DNA of 64,000 nucleotides from Atherix ibis (lineage: Eukaryota; Arthropoda; Insecta; Diptera; Athericidae): NCBI GenBank assembly GCA_958298945.1, contig OY282606.1, positions 87,241,696 through 87,305,695 of the forward strand. Direction: 5' to 3'. Positions within the stretch are counted from its first letter, which is position 1; each line of letters begins with the position of its first letter. Below the pieces are notes generated by a model. It made no database searches, was not told the DNA's origin, and saw only the letters and a program-made list of their open reading frames with translations. The translations under genes were made by a program, and so were the position numbers. This document shows, one piece after another, positions 38,217-49,994 of the stretch.

Positions 38217-38284
38217 CTTTGCAACAACATTCGCCATTAGTGTTTTTTTCACAAGAAGAACATTTCAATGCAGTTAGTGAACTT
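38217..38284 (-). CDS. Rbfox1: Rbfox candidate 68-nt cysteine-rich exon
   Basis: Predicted 68-nt exon only 406 nt downstream of the 181-nt exon. Acceptor TTTTTACTTAG and donor CAAAG followed by GTAAAA. It enters needing one base (AG plus A gives Arg) and leaves with G, which combines with CA or CC at the next exon to make Ala. It reads SSLTALKCSSCEKNTNGECC plus CK, with five cysteines in sixteen residues. Without it the upstream exon (phase 2) cannot join the LRGVAIQRGR exon (phase 1) in frame; direct splicing reaches a TAG after about 30 codons. That frame argument, plus good splice sites, is the case for it. I do not recognise the peptide from vertebrate Rbfox, and a CCC cluster suggests possible lipidation or metal binding (inference). 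Confidence 0.75.
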
Positions 38285-38690
38285 CTAAGTAAAAATGATT
38301 TTAATTGTTTTTTTTTAAAAAAAATTTTGTTATTATTTTCGATTTTGATTATATAAAAAGCAGCAAAAAAAATATATATATATGAAGAATAATAAAGAAT
38401 ATTTTTGTTAAGAAAATTGATTTTCCTTTTTCTTTTCTTCCTGTTTATTTTTAAAAAAAAAAGAAAAAAAAATCAAATAATATCTAAATATATTAATAAA
38501 ATTATTTCCTTTTTAAATTAATGCAAGATTATTATTTAAATTAATTTCTTTTTTCTTTTCGAAATATTCTTTAGTATATATATTTTATGTAGTAGTTATT
38601 AATCAATTTAATAATATAACGAGGCAAACAGTTTATGTATATATATAGTATATAGTAATTGTTATATATGTATTTTATATAAAAAGCTAC
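38285..38690. other. Short Rbfox intron
   Basis: 406-nt intron between the 181-nt and 68-nt exons, AT-rich with poly-A/T tracts. Confidence 0.7.
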
Positions 38691-38871
38691 CTCCGTCTTT
38701 GGGCGGCGACGGTCGCAGCAGCGGCTCTAGGCGCTAGAACCATTGGCGTTGTTGGTGCTAATTGTGTCGTTTGCGGAGCTGTCGGGTTCATTGTATGATT
38801 TATTGTTGGATGATTAAGTGCCGGCGAACCAACCGCACTTAGAAATGGCCAAGTCATCGGTAATCGATAGG
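38691..38871 (-). CDS. Rbfox1: Rbfox exon: Pro/Thr-rich linker ending AQRRR
   Basis: A 181-nt exon entering in phase 1 and leaving in phase 2. It reads A-YRLPMTWPFLSAVG, continues with a His/Asn/Thr-rich stretch and MVLAPRAAAATVAAQRR, and ends with AG of a split codon. The acceptor TCTATTAG has a poor pyrimidine tract because the DNA just upstream is purine-rich on this strand. The donor is CGGAG followed by GTAGCT. If the intron were retained, the frame would hit TAG at once (AQRRR then stop), giving a short isoform that lacks the rest of the C-terminal domain. The basic AQRRR end may contribute to nuclear localisation (inference). Confidence 0.88.
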
Positions 38872-39117
38872 CTAATAGATTAATATAAATTTTTGTTGTT
38901 TGTTTTTTGTCTCTTTCTTTCTTTTCTATTATATATATATATATATACTATTATATGCATTTTTAAAATAATGTTATTTAATAAAAATTAGAGGGGAAAA
39001 AAAAACTGCTCGAAAAAATTTCTGTTTAAAAACTAAAAATTTTGAAAATAAAAACTGTTCGAAAAAAAATTTCAAAATAAAAACTGTTCGAACAATAATT
39101 TTTTTTAAAAATGAGTA

Positions 39118-40381
39118 AGCCGTTGTTCTAGAAAGTGCTATAAATCCATTTTTTTATATATTAAGATATTTGGACAATTCCGTTTGAATCAATTTAAAAA
39201 TATTGACAAACGTTAATCGATTCAAATGATGTTTTTTAACACTATTAAACTTGTTAAATTTTATTCTATAATAATATTGATTAATAAAATTTAAAAAAAA
39301 AAAAAAGTAAAAATTATTATTTATTTATAAAATAATTAACTTTTTACCCTTACTTGTTAATTTATATTTTATTTTATACATTAAAAAATTTTTTGTACAA
39401 AATAAAATAAAAATCAACAAGTAAGAGTATAAAGTAAATGACTTCGTTATAATAACTTAAAATTAACAAAAAAAAAATTTTAAGTTTATATTTTAAACTT
39501 ATTTCTTCTTTATACTTATACTTAGCATAGAGAAAAACAAGGTGAGCCATATTAAAAGGACCCCATCAGGCAACACTATAATTTTGACAGATTTTATCTG
39601 ACAGCTGTCATATAGCACGTTTATGAAATTTCAGTCCGAACGCATTCAAAATAACTTTTCAATAATTTGAGTGTTTGGAAAAAAAAAGATCATGATAAGT
39701 GATGAAGCGCATTTCACGTTAAAATGAACTGTAAACAAACAAAATTGTCCGTTTTACAGGACTGAAAACCCTCCAATTATTGCATGATCTTTATGACCAA
39801 AAAATTACTGTGTGGTACAATATTTGTGCTGATATGGTCGTCGGGTCGTTCTTTTTTGAAGATTAACGTGGTCAAGCAAAAACCGTCAATCAGGAGTGTT
39901 ATCGGGATACGATAACTGATTTTATTAAACCAACTATTCGTTAAAATGGTATGAATCACATCTGGTTTCAACAAGACGGCACTCCATCTCACACAGCTCG
40001 AAGCGCAATCGATATTTTGAGGTCATTGTTTGCTGGTGGTTTGATACGAGTATAAAAAAAAAAGGTGACTTTGACTGGTCTCCGCGTTGGCTTGATTTGA
40101 CGCCGTTAGACTTTTTTCTGTGGGACTACTTGAGGTCAAAGATTTGTATCAATAAGTCAAGGATCCTAAACAAATTTAAGGCGAATATCCACCATGAAAT
40201 AGTCGCCATATTGTGATGGAGTAGCAACAAAGTTATTTCGTTAAATGTTTTTAGACCTTGCTTGTTTTTCAATTTTGGATTATAAATATAAAAAGAGGAT
40301 ATCTGTATCTCACTAAAATTGCCTTTATCTCATATTTTTCTTTGCAAAAGTGGACGCATACCACTTTTAAGAACAACGGCT
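39118..40381 (+). mobile_element. mariner-size element with AGCCGTTGTTCT termini
   Basis: Left end AGCCGTTGTTCTAGAAAGTG and, in reverse, right end AGCCGTTGTTCTTAAAAGTG, flanked by TA on both sides (39116-39117, 40382-40383); 1264 bp, the size of a full mariner. The right half encodes plus-strand transposase debris: MISDEAHFTLK, KQNCPFYRTENP, GMNHIWFQQDGTPSHTARSA, and after a frameshift DFDWSPRWLDLTPLDFFLWD, so all three catalytic acidic positions are visible. The left half (39180-39530) is AT-rich and shows no coding remnant, suggesting replacement or strong decay. Confidence 0.75.
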
Positions 40382-40969
40382 TATATAGAAAAAATTACTT
40401 GTTGATTTTTTGTTGTTGATGAAATTCATTAATATAAATAAAAATTAAGTTCAATAATTGTAGTGATAAGAAATATACCATATTTTGGATCAGTTATGTT
40501 TTGATTAAAAACTAATAATTATATATTAATTAATTACTGGCTCTGTTCTGATTTTAATATTGCATAAATAAATAAAATGTAATTAAACCCATACGAAAAT
40601 GTTTGTACTAGTGTATATTTTTATAGACAATTTTTTAATTTGATTAGTGATTACGTAATGATATGATTACAAAACGTTTATATAAGAAATTTGACAATGT
40701 AACTTAAGATTTAGAATTTTATAGATTCAATTTGATGGGTTCATAAATTAGTTCTTTAATTAGAATCAATTCATTTGAATCGAAATACTGATAGATAAAA
40801 TTTTACTTACAATCTCAAATGCGAGAGTGAGTTTTAGTGTGGGAATCAGCGTCTTGTACTATTTATTGTACATAGGCTGAATTTTTTATTCAACAAACGA
40901 TGATTGAAAATGAGGAATCTTATTGTAAATGACAAATGATGTAACATTATTCAGTATGGAATGACCATT

Positions 40970-41425
40970 CATCATCAAATGACTTTGGATTGGTATTACG
41001 GTTGTCGAGCGTTTGTAAATCAATGTCATAATTTGCTTATTTAGTACTGAGTTATTAATTTAGTGATTCGGAAAGTACAGCAAAAGATGAGGCTCATTTT
41101 TCACTCGGTGGATACGGTAAAGCGCAAAATTGTCGCATAAGGGGCTCTGCTGGAAAACCACATGTGCCTGTGAAGAAGCTATTGTATCTGGTTTGGTCTA
41201 ATAAAGAAGGAGAGACCGTTACCGTCAATTCTGAGCACTCTCGCCATATGATAATGGACTTTTTTTTTCGGAACTTGAAGATTTTAATGTGGACCATACG
41301 TGTATGTGCGACAAGCCGCACAACACTAAAAATTTTAATTTTATTTTACGAAAAGTTTCCAGCAGACGCAATTTCGAGATTTGGTGATGATAATTTGCCT
41401 CAAAGATTGTGAGATTTGACGCTAT
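40970..41425 (+). mobile_element. mariner-like transposase fragment
   Basis: Plus strand: KDEAHFSLGGYGKAQNCRIR, GSAGKPHVPVKKLLYLVWSN, then KEGETVTVNSEHSRHMIMDF, a stretch also recognisable in the relic at 1282-1884 (GNTVTVNAERYRSMI). The WFQQDGA motif has been lost near 41290-41320 by small deletions. No terminal repeats found. Confidence 0.7.
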
Positions 41426-43434
41426 AATAATTTTTTAATTATGTTACCTTAATCATCACATTCACGTGTTTTATATCAAAATCTATCCTTAATGAAAATA
41501 AATTGAATGAAGAAATATAGTATGTACTATTACAATACAATTTTTATTATTTTCGTAAATATACTCGATAGAAAATTGCTTTTGAATAAAAATTTATTTT
41601 GAGTGAAGCTTTACTACAAAATTGTAAAAACCAATATAAATTTTTCTCTTTCAGATTTCAATTTTATAAAAATACTTTTATTTCTTAATTAATTCGAAAA
41701 TCAATAATAAATTTATTAATTTTATATAAATTTATATAAATAATTTTATGAATAGCTAATATCTAAATATTGTCTGGTATTCTTCTATTATCTTAAATTA
41801 ATTAAGAATAATATTTCGGAAGCTATTATTGCCCTTTAAGAATGTAAAGATATTTTTGGGTCAGTCATCCAATTAAGTAGAGACTATACAATTTAAGTAG
41901 TATTTATTGAAAATATTTTTTAAATTAATAATTAAGTATTTTTTTCATTAGTGAAATCCATTATTTTGGATAATTTAATTATTTCAAATACTTTTTAATT
42001 AATTTAACGATGAATAATACCATAGATTTTAATACTTATTTTTGGTTTTAATTTTTCGAAATATGAATAAATATTCTTGTTTAATTATAAATTTTCATGA
42101 TTATGACGACTATTAGGGAATTTTCTTACAGATATAATTCTAAAATTAAATTATTTTTCCAATAATTAATAATAATTTGCATTTTAAATTCAGAACACAG
42201 CCAATAAATATTTATAAAGAACACATTACGTAAATTCGATATTTAATATTTAACTAAACGGAACTGTAGTAAAATGTTGGAAAATAGAAATATTTTGTCA
42301 TTTTAATACAATGTAAAATAATAATAATAATAATTTGTAATTATATATATAAAAAAAAGGTATTAATTTTTCTTATAAATAATAGCTCGAAATTTGGAGA
42401 AATTCTTTTCTAAACTATAACTAATCTTAAAATAAATAAATGTGGACCATATAAGTCTATAATAAATAAATTGATAAGCAAGTTGTATTTTCGTCTATCC
42501 TTAGAATGATATTAATGAATATCTATAGCTATTTTTATTTTGAATTGTGCTTTTGGCTTTTGTAAAAATTAATTTTAAGAATTGGTCAAATCTTTAAATA
42601 ATTTTCTATTTAAAAAATGCTATTTTTTATCTACTCATAGTTTGTAGGAATATTGTAAATTCTATTTTAAATTTTATTCTTTCCAAAAAAAATATCTAAA
42701 TTATTTATATTATCAATTTTATATAATATATTGTAAATTTTAAAAAAAACGCAGATAATTTTACAAAATTTTATAAAAAAAAAATTAATTGAAATTTTAT
42801 TAAACGTGTAAAAAAGAAATGCTTTTTTTAAAAAAAATAAATCATGATCAAATAAATTATTTTGTAATTATTTGATGAGATTTTAAAAAAAAAAAATGGG
42901 CAAAAAATGTGTTGTTGTACTTAAAAAAATTTGATTGCAAACTAAAGTATTCATTTTAAATTAATTTCTATTTAAAAAATATACAATATTATATATAAAG
43001 TTGAATATTAACTAAAATATTCAATTTTTTTTTTGGTTGATTAATATAAAAACGAATAGTTATAAGTAGCCATAAAAATAAGAATATTTATAAATATATC
43101 TTTTTTAATATATTTACTATTTATATATGAATAATTGTGAATTAAAAAATTATTATTATCTTCATATTTATTCATATAAAGAAAAACGTATTAATTAATT
43201 ATTTTTAAAAAAATTTAAATAAAGCAAAATTTTCATAATAATTAATAAACAAAAATAGAGATAATTATTTAATTACATAAAGATATGGTATGAATGTATG
43301 TATTATATTTATGTATGTATGGGACTATCTATTAAATATATGTTTATATATAATACAACAACAAATTAATTATTATATAATTAATTATTAAATAATTAAC
43401 AAGCATTTCTAATGTTGGTTATATACCGTCTTAC
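41426..43434. other. Intron part
   Basis: Very AT-rich; homopolymers and short repeats only. Confidence 0.7.
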
Positions 43435-43455
43435 CTTCTGGCCATTGTACGCAAA
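43435..43455 (-). CDS. Rbfox1: Rbfox 21-nt microexon (VCVQWPE)
   Basis: A 21-nt microexon, phase 1 to phase 1, between a strong acceptor (TTTTTTTTCTGTTTGCAG on the minus strand) and a consensus donor (AAG then GTAAGA). Joined to the G left by the preceding exon it reads VCVQWPE, and the remaining G opens the next codon. Either the RRM-end exon or the 45-nt exon can precede it in frame, and the 181-nt exon can follow. The peptide fits my recollection of insect A2bp1 just after the RRM, but that was not checked. It is too short for open-reading-frame detection. Microexons of this size are typically neuronal and alternatively spliced; inclusion here is inferred. Confidence 0.85.
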
Positions 43456-44149
43456 CTGCAAACAGAAAAAAAAGCATAATTTTAGTATTAATGTTATTAA
43501 AAAAAACACCCCATTTTAGATAATTTTAAGTAATACACAAAATAATTGTTAATTTTTATATTTTTGCTTAATATTAAAGATATTGTTTTTTTTTACACAA
43601 AAATTTTAGAAATTAACAATGCACATGCTTTGATTAGTAATATTTAGTAGCATTCGTTAGCAAATATATTGTTCCATTTAAAGCATACATCATTGTTTGA
43701 GAATTTTTTATGGAATTAAAATTTGTTTGTAAATTTTTATTGTAAATAATTTGAAATTTTAAAGCGGAAATCTTTGCAATAAGTCATAAAATTTTTTCTA
43801 AAAACGAACTTTTATTTTACTTTTTTTAAAGTAATTTTTCATTTAAATAATTTTCTCATAAATTTTAAGAATGATAAAAACTAAAACTGGTATTTTGAAA
43901 TTTCGTTTATTCAGTATAACTAACAGTAATGTCCCCCGAACATATTTGTGACGAGAGACTGAAAAATCACTGTTAAAATCTATAAAACCATGACAATATA
44001 ATTTACCGTCTTGTTCGTAGTACTGCCACACATTACAGTGTTTGGTTATATGGCAGCCATAGAATAGCATGCACTAACTGTGTCTTGCACATAAAGATCG
44101 GTTTTTGGCACTTTTCCTTGTGGCTTAGCAAAGAAAATATTATTTTTCT
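43456..44149. other. Intron part
   Basis: AT-rich; the patch 43900-44100 is less biased, but no protein family was recognised. Confidence 0.55.
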
Positions 44150-44345
44150 TTAATACGTGCATATTTGAATAATAATAAATAATATTTATTTAAAACTATT
44201 AAAAATAGTATTTTTGCTATCCATCTTGAATTATATGTGAGTGTCAGCAGTAATTTATATATTTAAGGGAGTTAACTGAAATTATGGATGATTTTTATTT
44301 ATTAAGTAAAATTAAAGTATATCAAAATAAATAATAAGGATAGAC
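44150..44345. repeat. Interspersed repeat, copy 2
   Basis: Second copy of the repeat at 22085-22490, sharing GTTGATTTTTATTTATTAAG-like and ATTAAAGTATATCAAAATAA blocks and the word CCATCTTGAATTATATG. Its end lies about 60 bp before the mariner at 44408. Confidence 0.65.
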
Positions 44346-44407
44346 CACTGAACCATTGCATAAAACCACAAGTTTTTAATTTTTCTTGTCGCCTCTAATA
44401 TTGTATA

Positions 44408-45264
44408 CGAGGTCTGTTCAAAAAGTATCGCGAATTTTGTGTTTTTTTTCGAAAATTATTTATTTATTCATGAATATTTATTTTGTCCCCTTTAAAGTAA
44501 TCCCAACCAGATATTATACACTTGTGCCAACGTTTTTTCCAATCCTCGAAGCACTTCAAATAATCATTTTTCGTGATCTTGTTCAGCTCCTCCTTCGATG
44601 CCGTCTTTATCTCCCCAATCGTAGTGTAGCGTCGTCCTTTCATGGTGCTCTTCAGTATCTGGAACAAGAAAAAGTCACAGGGGGCCAGATCTAGGGAATA
44701 CGGTGGCTGCGGCATTATTAGTGTGTTGTTTTTGGCCAAAAATTCGCGCACAAGCCCGATGTGAGCAGGGCCGTTATCATGGTGCAAAATCCAATTTTTG
44801 TTCTTACACACGTTTCTGGCGGATTACTTCTCGCAACTTGCGCATAACTTGCAGGTAATATTCCTTATTAACCGTTCTATCCTGTGGCAAGAACTCATGG
44901 TGCACCGCGCATTATTCGACTCGTGCGGCAGATTCCATTGGGATGGTTGAGCTTTGGTTTCCACGTCATAACCATAAACCCATGATTTGACACCAGTTAT
45001 GAGCCTCTGGAGCAAATTTGAGTCTTAGCGGACACATCCCAACAGCTCCTTAGCAATGTTAATGCGATACTGTTTTTGGTCGAAATTGAGCAAAAATCGA
45101 AGACGAAACAAAACACGTGCAAGCAAACCTACTATCAAAAATTAACTGAATATTTAAAATGGTCGAACTTGTCGGCATAAGTGAGAGACATGAGTACCAA
45201 CGAGAATCGAATATACGTAATCCGCGGAAATTCAAAATTCGCAATACTTTTTGAACAGACCTCG
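44408..45264 (-). mobile_element. mariner deletion derivative with dead catalytic centre
   Basis: 857-bp element with near-perfect inverted ends (CGAGGTCTGTTCAAAAAGTA at 44408; its reverse complement ends at 45264), each flanked by TA. The minus-strand transposase fragment begins DQKQYRINIAKELLG, continues LLQRLITGVKSWVYGYDVET, where relatives have TGDESW: the first catalytic Asp is Val. After a stop and frameshift come NWILHHDNGPAHIGL (second Asp) and YSLDLAPCDFFLFQILKSTM (third Asp). The C-terminal part runs to FEDWKKRWHKCIISGWDYFK. The N-terminal DNA-binding region is deleted. Same family as 55441-55981. Confidence 0.9.
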
Positions 45265-48200
45265 TATATGTCCGATAATCAATATTTTGATAGTTTTTCC
45301 TTAACCAGTTCTTTTATAAAAATTGAACTATGGACAAGTCGCTTTGATTTTCGGAAACAGTATAAATCAGATGATCAGTTGATCAGGTGACATATCGCTC
45401 GTCGCAATGGTGTATTTTGGTATGTTGAAAATACGTGGTCAATTTGGTAGAATTGAGGCTGGATTTTACAAATTCAATAATTAATAATATTTTTGACTTA
45501 GCTAAGAAAACAGTAGACAAAGAATTTTTTATCATAATTTCGTAATTGATGTGTAAATATTGTTTTTAGGAGAACATTTTTCTTAATGATTTTAAAAGTG
45601 TAATAATACAAGTTCAAATTACAAAAAACCATCATGCATAAGATATGAATGTGTATATAATTAATAAAAAGCCATTATTTTATTAATGAGCATTTGAAAA
45701 TATTGTCTAGAATTGCCATATAAAACGAGAGCTTTTCTTAAGCTATTTCTCTTTTTAAATTTATGTTGTCTTAACTACTGCATTCAACTACTATGTTACT
45801 AGTCATTTCGAAAATGTTCTGCCACATTAAACCACTATAGAAATAGCCATAAAAAATATAGAATATACTATTGTGGTTATAAAATGATAATGTAGATTTG
45901 TATATATGTATTTTTTTTAATAGCAAAACATGAAAAAAAAATACGTAAGTCATTAAGCAAAATAAATGGTTGAGAAAGTAAGACTATGAAAAGCATTGAG
46001 ATGTGTCGACATTCCCGTTTGAGACAATGCTCTGTAAAATTAAGAAATTTCCTCATAAAATTCATGAGCAGCATTATTAGGATGAACATTAGGGATATTT
46101 TTTTTCCAAAGTAAGTTCTTTTATTGCTCAGGATAATCCCAGCTTTCGTATTGCACTTTACTTTCGAGCATGTCTCATTTACACATACCCACCTTATTCG
46201 TTTTTCTGCCATTGTGATAATTACATAGTGTATTTTTTTATTCGAAAGGATTACATGATTTTATTGCAGAATTTTGCAAGAGTTTATAATGTACATTAGA
46301 CATATTTTAATTAAAGAGAATATATTTGGAAAATATTCAATGATTTCAATGATACTATATAAGCTCTTGTTCGGTTCTCATTTTCCAATTCGTGAAAACC
46401 CTAAACAAACATTTTTTTCATTATCCTGCTCTACTCGTATTTCAACTTCTTCTTAATTTTTTCCTGTACCATGTTTATAAGGTACACACACATATCCTTT
46501 CATATATACTCAAGGATATGTAGCGTGTAAATTTTATTCAGTAGCTCTGAGTTTTTATTCATTCTCATTCATTGACTTACATTAAGTAACATAAAAACAA
46601 CTGTTAAAATAAAGTTTTCTATTTGATATTGCATAGAATCGAGATTCCAGAGGACATTACTCATACCCTCTATATTCTAGATTTGCATAAAAATATATTT
46701 TATGTTTGTTTGTAAATATGCAATACAAGCGGAAATGCTAATGATTTAAAGAAATGTTGTAAATTTAAAATAGAAAAATACATATTTAATGAGAATGTAA
46801 AATTTTGCTTAGAAAAAAAAATTGGTTTTTTGTAACTGCCTAGGAAGGATATTATTTAACCGTTTTATCTTTTAATGAATATTTAAAATACAGTAAAAGT
46901 AATTTTTTTGTTCGGAGTACGTTATTCCTAAAATATTGTTTTTGTTAAGCGGATTGGAGATAGAACCTGAAGGGGAGGATGGTAGATTCAAAGGCTCTAT
47001 AGTATATGTTAAGTTTAGGTATACAAATTTTCGATAAGTAAAAATACGATATGAGCTCAGCAGTACTATCATATGTAATTTACTGTGCTAGGAAGAATAT
47101 GCGCACAATAATACCAAAGGGATCGATTTGTTTTTAATAAAACGACGATACTTTATTTTCTACCGAAATCCTTGGCAAATAGTTGAATAACAGATTTTGC
47201 TAACATATTCTCATGGTTTGACTAGTATAGAAAATAACGACGATAAAAACAAAAATAAAATTAAAATAACAAATATAAAAGAGTATTTTTGATATGCCAT
47301 TTAACTTGTAAAATAGAGCCCCAGCGATCCCAATACGCATCATTTAATATCGAGAAATAATGAATTATTTACAATTTGTTGTAGAAAATAAAAGAAAATC
47401 AATTTTTTTTCTGTAGTAGTGAGTTAATGTATATTTTTATTTGTGTTGAATATACAATAGTAAATTAAAGTAATTTTGTACAAGATAACATGTAATTCCC
47501 GATGATAATTAGTTGAGTAAATATGAGAAATTCCAATAAATACCTTCTGAGGTAGTTGAAGATATAGACTTTCAGGTAGACTCTATTAAAGTTAATGTTC
47601 GTTCGTATGCATAAGCAATCAGAAATGCGAAAAACGGTTCGTTAAGCCGCAAAATAAATTTCGTTTAACATTTATTACCATAGCATCTGTGTTCCAAATT
47701 AAGCTTAAAAGAACAACAACAACCAAATCGGAAAAAAAATTCCAAAATTCTCAATAAACCCAAAAGATTAATTCTCAATAATTTTTCTGTGCTTACAAAT
47801 TCGTTAATATATGCAATATTTTTGGGCTCTAATTAAAAGCTTAACCTTATTTTAATTAGTCTTAAATGTTTTTACTAAATAAATAATGGATATTTTAGGA
47901 AATATATGCGTTCCGAAAGACTTTTCTGTAAATTAAACATTTTAAAAATACATTCACTGTTAATCAAACGAAATACTTTTTTTTTATAAATATTTGGCAA
48001 TTGGCATTCTCTTGTGCTTATGTTGACAACACTGCTTCTTAAAATACCTCATTTTTACACATAAAATTTATACATTTATTTATAAAAATTTATTATTATG
48101 AAACCATGAAAATGCTTTTTTTTAAAATATTTTTCCTATTTTATTCGATATATACAACTTCATAAATATTTTATCATGCAGATTTTGTGACAAAGACGCT

Positions 48201-48270
48201 ATGATAACAGGAGACGAATATGTGATTGTTAACGAGTCAATTTAACATTTCAAAAATATCGTTTTGCTAA
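45265..48270. other. Intron part
   Basis: AT-rich intronic DNA. The 111-codon minus-strand frame at 46212-45877 has no recognisable features and is not annotated as a gene. Confidence 0.6.
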
Positions 48271-48294
48271 TTTCTCTTTAAACGCTGATGTGTG

Positions 48295-48595
48295 TTTATG
48301 GGGAAGGTAACAGAGGAGAGTTATTTAACGAGCGGATCATAGTGGTAGCATAATGGGAAATGAAACTTTTTATAACGAGCTATACATACGAGACGGGTCA
48401 TCAAAATTTTTTTGGACAATTTTAGATTGAATGGATTGGTAAGTCCAGATTGGTTCAAAAATTTATTTTCGATTAGGAATTTGTTCTTTTGTGTAAGCTT
48501 TGATAGGTTGTACAAATATTTATGGAGAAGGTAACAAAGGGCACTTTTTTTTAATGAGAAGATAATAGTGGTATAATTACCGAAACAAGGCACAA
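48295..48595. repeat. Diverged tandem duplication, about 222-bp period
   Basis: TATGGGGAAGGTAACAGAGG then GGATCATAGTGGTAGCATAA (48298-48355) recurs as TATGGAGAAGGTAACAAAGG then AGATAATAGTGGTATAATTA (48520-48580). Between them the sequence is unrelated to known families. Confidence 0.55.
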
Positions 48596-48599
48596 ATCA

Positions 48600-49949
48600 T
48601 AACGAAAGGTAATAATCAAGTCATAATTAATAAATTTGTTATGAACATAGAATGGGGACTTTGGATTTTGGAGGACTTTGGCTTGGAGGTCCAAATCAGT
48701 TTCAAAATTGCGATGCAGATTAAACGTTTATTTTTTAGTATCAGTTTTAATTGATTGTTCAGTAGTCGAAGAAGTTTTTGATAAGGGCTGTTATATTCAA
48801 GTCGTTTTAATATCGTGTGACGGTTTTACGTTAGCCGTTTGTCTAGGCTTAGTTCCATATATCTAGCATACTTTGTGTTTTTGTTGGACTGATATTTTCA
48901 CTCTCTAACTCGTTATGTAGTCTTATAGATTTTTAATATAAGATTGTAAATTACTGAAAAGTATTTGCATATTGTTATAATAAAATTATTTTAAATAATT
49001 TGATTAAAAAAAACAGATTTGAATAATAATGATTGTAAATTTAAAAAAATATACAACATTCCCATTTTTATTATATATTAATAAATAAATATTTTAAAAA
49101 TATTATTACTATTTTTTATTAATGAGATGGGATTGTGCAAGAATTATATTTTATAATATTTTTAAACTTATATAATAGTAACAATATTCGTGCAGCTCCC
49201 ATAAAGCATGCCAATAGTACATTGTAAAATCCTTTTTTTTACAAATTTTATTTTCTTATACAATAAATTCTTCGAAACATGTATGCTCAATAATAGCACC
49301 AAAAGAGAAGTCCAGATGTATGCTTTTAAAAGTGTTTAGTTCTCTTATTTATAATAAGAGAAAATATTAAAATAATAATTTAAAATACACAAAAAATTAG
49401 TACACATTCCATGATAAAAGCTATTGTTAGTTAAAGTTATACATAAAACTACAAAAACATATGAATTACTAATTACTAAAATTAAAACAAATTTTACAAA
49501 AAAAGAAAAAAAAACTTTCATAAAGAAACTAAACTACAATATTTTTTTATTTAATTATAATTTTCTTTCTTGGAAAAAATAAAATTTTATATGCAATTAA
49601 TATTTATATTTTTCCTCTTTTACTATTTATATTTATTGTACTAATATTTTTTTTTTAAATAATTTTTACTATTTAATTAGATTAATTTGTATTTTCATAC
49701 GAATAGTCGTCTTATATATAAGAAAAATAATTTCAATCAAAGAAAAGTTCAAATATTGTATTGTAGGTAGATGCATATAGACATAAACTTATTTATAATT
49801 GTACATACAAGAAATTTTTATATAATATATTGTGTATGTGTTCATTAAATATAAATATTTATTATTAATAGTTATATTTGATAATATTCATAGTGTTAAA
49901 TATAATAAAATAGTTTTTTTTTTATTTTATAAATAATAAAATGGCTCAC
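48600..49949. other. Intron part
   Basis: AT-rich, no supported gene. Confidence 0.65.
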
Positions 49950-49994
49950 CGAGAGCTGGAGCCGCAACGGCACCTTCTTTGGTCAGACAAACCG
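49950..49994 (-). CDS. Rbfox1: Rbfox candidate 45-nt cassette exon
   Basis: Predicted 45-nt exon, phase 1 to phase 1. It adds exactly 15 residues, AVCLTKEGAVAAPAL, when spliced after the RRM-end exon. The minus strand has a branch-like TACTGAT, a short TTTTGTTTCT tract, then CATCAG as acceptor; the donor is CTCG followed by GTGAGC. The stretch is strikingly GC-rich compared with the surrounding intron, has no stop in the required frame and keeps the frame whether included or skipped, so it behaves as an optional exon. I do not recognise this peptide from the family. It could be insect-specific, or an alternative to the VCVQWPE microexon, since both begin with Val-Cys after the junction. Confidence 0.7.

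Noticed and set aside
45877..46212. 111-codon minus-strand open frame
   Set aside because: No recognisable domain and low-complexity hydrophobic ends; treated as chance.
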